Shown here one piece after another: positions 6,608 through 7,687 of a stretch of DNA of 7,687 nucleotides. The DNA is from CBDDRG01 sp965232975 (GTDB taxonomy: Bacteria > Pseudomonadota > Gammaproteobacteria > Pseudomonadales > Porticoccaceae). The DNA is taken from positions 1 to 7,687 of the forward strand of contig CBDDRG010000098.1 of NCBI GenBank assembly GCA_965232975.1, written 5' to 3'. Both the position numbers and the translations under genes were made by a program. The notes beneath the pieces are model-generated. The model saw only the letters and a program-made list of their open reading frames with translations, searched no databases and was not told where the DNA came from. How positions within the stretch are numbered: position 1 is the stretch's first letter; each line of letters opens with the position of its first letter.

Positions 6608-7465
6608 ATGGAATTTGGCACGCGGGAAATCCTGATCGGGCTTGGCGCCCTGGTCGTGCTGGCCATCTTGCTCGACGGCGTGCGCCGGGTGCGCAACGCC
6701 CGCCGCGGTTCGCTGCGCACGGGGCGCTCCCGGCAACCCGTGTTCGACGAGCGCGATGACCTCAGCGAGCTGCCTAACGGCTCGGCGCGCATCGTCGCCT
6801 ACCGGGACGACGACTCGGCGGAAGAAGTGGGTCAGAAAATCCGCGACGCCGTCGCCAAGAGCCGCGCGCACCTGCGCACGCTGCGGGCGCCCGAGCAAGT
6901 GGCGCTGAATCTCGGCGACGCCGAACCCGCGCTCAACCAGACCGCGGCGCCGAAGGTCGAGGCACCCCGCGCCCCGCGCAAGAAAACCGACCACAAGCCC
7001 GTGATCAAACCACCGCCGCCCGCCACGGTGGACCCGACCGACGTCGTCGTACTGCACGCGATGGCGCCGCGCGGCGATACCTTTGCCGGCGATCAACTGC
7101 TGGATGCGGTGCTCGCGCAGGGCCTGCGCTATGGCGCGCGCAGGATTTTTCACCGCCACGACAGCGACGATGGCAGCGGTTCGATCCTGTTCAGCATGAC
7201 CAATGCTGTCAAACCCGGGGATTTCGAGCTGGACAGCATGGACGAATTCACAACCCCCGGGGTCAGCTTTCTGATGATCCTGCAAGATGCCCAGGATCCG
7301 CTCGACACCTTCAACCGGATGTATGACACCGCCGCGACCATCAGCCGGCGGCTGGGTGGCGAATTGAAGGACGAAACCCGCAGCGCACTGACGCCGCAGA
7401 CGGTCGAACACTACCGCCAGCGCATTACCGAGTACACCCGCCGCCACATCGCGGGGTACCATTGA
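6608..7465 (+). CDS. zipA: Cell division protein ZipA
   Basis: The product is 285 residues. ZipA is an inner-membrane division protein with its N-terminus outside and the bulk in the cytoplasm; it binds the FtsZ C-terminal tail, anchors and bundles FtsZ at the septal ring, and helps recruit later division proteins. Residues 8-22 (ILIGLGALVVLAILL) form the single N-terminal membrane helix, followed by a basic patch (RRVRNARR). Residues about 30-140 are a charged, then Pro/Ala/Lys-rich linker with little conservation. The FtsZ-binding domain covers about 143-282, with 'VVVLHAMAPRGDTFAGDQLLDAVLAQGLRYG', 'RIFHRHD', 'SILFSMTNAVKPGDFELDSM', 'TPGVSFLMILQ' and 'FNRMYDTAATISRRLGGELKDE', all typical of ZipA. 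ATG 6608 has GAGG at 6593-6596, an 11-base spacing, and gives the expected short N-terminus before the helix. It sits 188 bases after smc and immediately before ligA. Confidence 0.95.
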   Translation: MEFGTREILIGLGALVVLAILLDGVRRVRNARRGSLRTGRSRQPVFDERDDLSELPNGSARIVAYRDDDSAEEVGQKIRDAVAKSRAHLRTLRAPEQVALNLGDAEPALNQTAAPKVEAPRAPRKKTDHKPVIKPPPPATVDPTDVVVLHAMAPRGDTFAGDQLLDAVLAQGLRYGARRIFHRHDSDDGSGSILFSMTNAVKPGDFELDSMDEFTTPGVSFLMILQDAQDPLDTFNRMYDTAATISRRLGGELKDETRSALTPQTVEHYRQRITEYTRRHIAGYH

Positions 7466-7489
7466 TTGGTGGAGCCCAGCGGCACCGCC

Positions 7490-7687
7490 GTGCAGTTGCC
7501 GGCCGCAAAGGTCGCCGCCGAACAGCTGCGCGAGCAGTTGCGCCACCACAATTACCGCTATTACGCGCTCGCCGACCCCGCCATTACCGACAGCGAATAC
7601 GACCAACTGCTGCGCCGGTTGCAGGATCTCGAAGCCCAGTATCCCGAACTGCAAACCCTGGATTCACCCACCCAGCGGGTCGGCGCG
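7490..7687 (+). CDS. ligA: NAD-dependent DNA ligase LigA, N-terminal fragment (3' truncated by window edge)
   Basis: LigA joins 3'-hydroxyl and 5'-phosphate ends in nicked duplex DNA using NAD+, and is essential for Okazaki fragment joining and repair. The 66 visible residues are subdomain Ia, which binds the nicotinamide mononucleotide half of NAD+. 'EQLREQLRHHNYRYYALADPAITDSEYDQLLRRLQDLE' and 'DSPTQRVGA' match LigA N-termini; the DxxYD residues (as D32, Y35, D36 in E. coli) are kept, and E. coli His23 is Tyr here, as in many homologues. The catalytic lysine and all later domains lie beyond the window. The start is uncertain: TTG 7466, GTG 7469, GTG 7490 and TTG 7496 are all in frame. I prefer GTG 7490 because it gives an N-terminus of the usual length before the conserved region, though no candidate has a well-placed Shine-Dalgarno. 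It follows the zipA stop by 24 bases, or 3 if GTG 7469 is used. Confidence 0.93.
   Translation, partial: MQLPAAKVAAEQLREQLRHHNYRYYALADPAITDSEYDQLLRRLQDLEAQYPELQTLDSPTQRVGA

Noticed and set aside
6416..7654. Minus-strand open frame of 412 codons opposite zipA and ligA
   Set aside because: Antisense to two recognised genes, no known motif, and it runs through the heptamer array as 'PLPAARC' repeats; a composition artefact.

Overview
This window looks like chromosomal housekeeping DNA from a GC-rich gammaproteobacterium that uses a canonical Smc condensin instead of MukBEF. The strongest sign is the gene order smc - zipA - ligA on the + strand, which is known from Pseudomonas and related gammaproteobacteria. 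ZipA is itself a gammaproteobacterial division protein, and the FldB-type flavodoxin and TrmL also fit. Codon use is uniformly GC-rich, and I see no insertion sequence, phage gene, tRNA, rRNA or CRISPR array. I cannot name the species from sequence alone.

Layout. Positions 3-308 (+) are the C-terminal part of an ExbD/TolR-type protein, followed within about 10 bases by a strong hairpin. After a 189-base gap comes an exported serine hydrolase of the beta-lactamase/penicillin-binding fold (498-1481, +). It converges on a two-gene minus-strand unit, trmL (2116-2595) then fldB (1578-2108), with only 7 bases between the two genes. A divergent intergenic region (2596-2879) carries a good promoter candidate and a hairpin leader for smc (2880-6419, +). 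A 188-base spacer with a perfect heptamer tandem array follows, then zipA (6608-7465, +) and the 5' end of ligA (from about 7490 to the window end).

How the genes work together. Smc organises and helps segregate the chromosome, ZipA tethers and stabilises FtsZ at the division site, and LigA seals nicks during replication and repair, so the + strand cluster links replication, segregation and division. On the minus strand, TrmL methylates the wobble base of two leucine tRNAs and FldB is an electron carrier. A link through MiaB-dependent tRNA thiolation is possible but speculative.

I found no clearly new multi-gene system. The observations most worth a second look are non-coding: a heptamer array between smc and zipA that can form either a hairpin or a four-run G-quadruplex, a hairpin that holds the trmL stop codon in its loop right next to the fldB start codon, and a hairpin leader before smc. 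The serine hydrolase, with its non-standard second and third active-site motifs and six mature cysteines, is the least characterised protein here.
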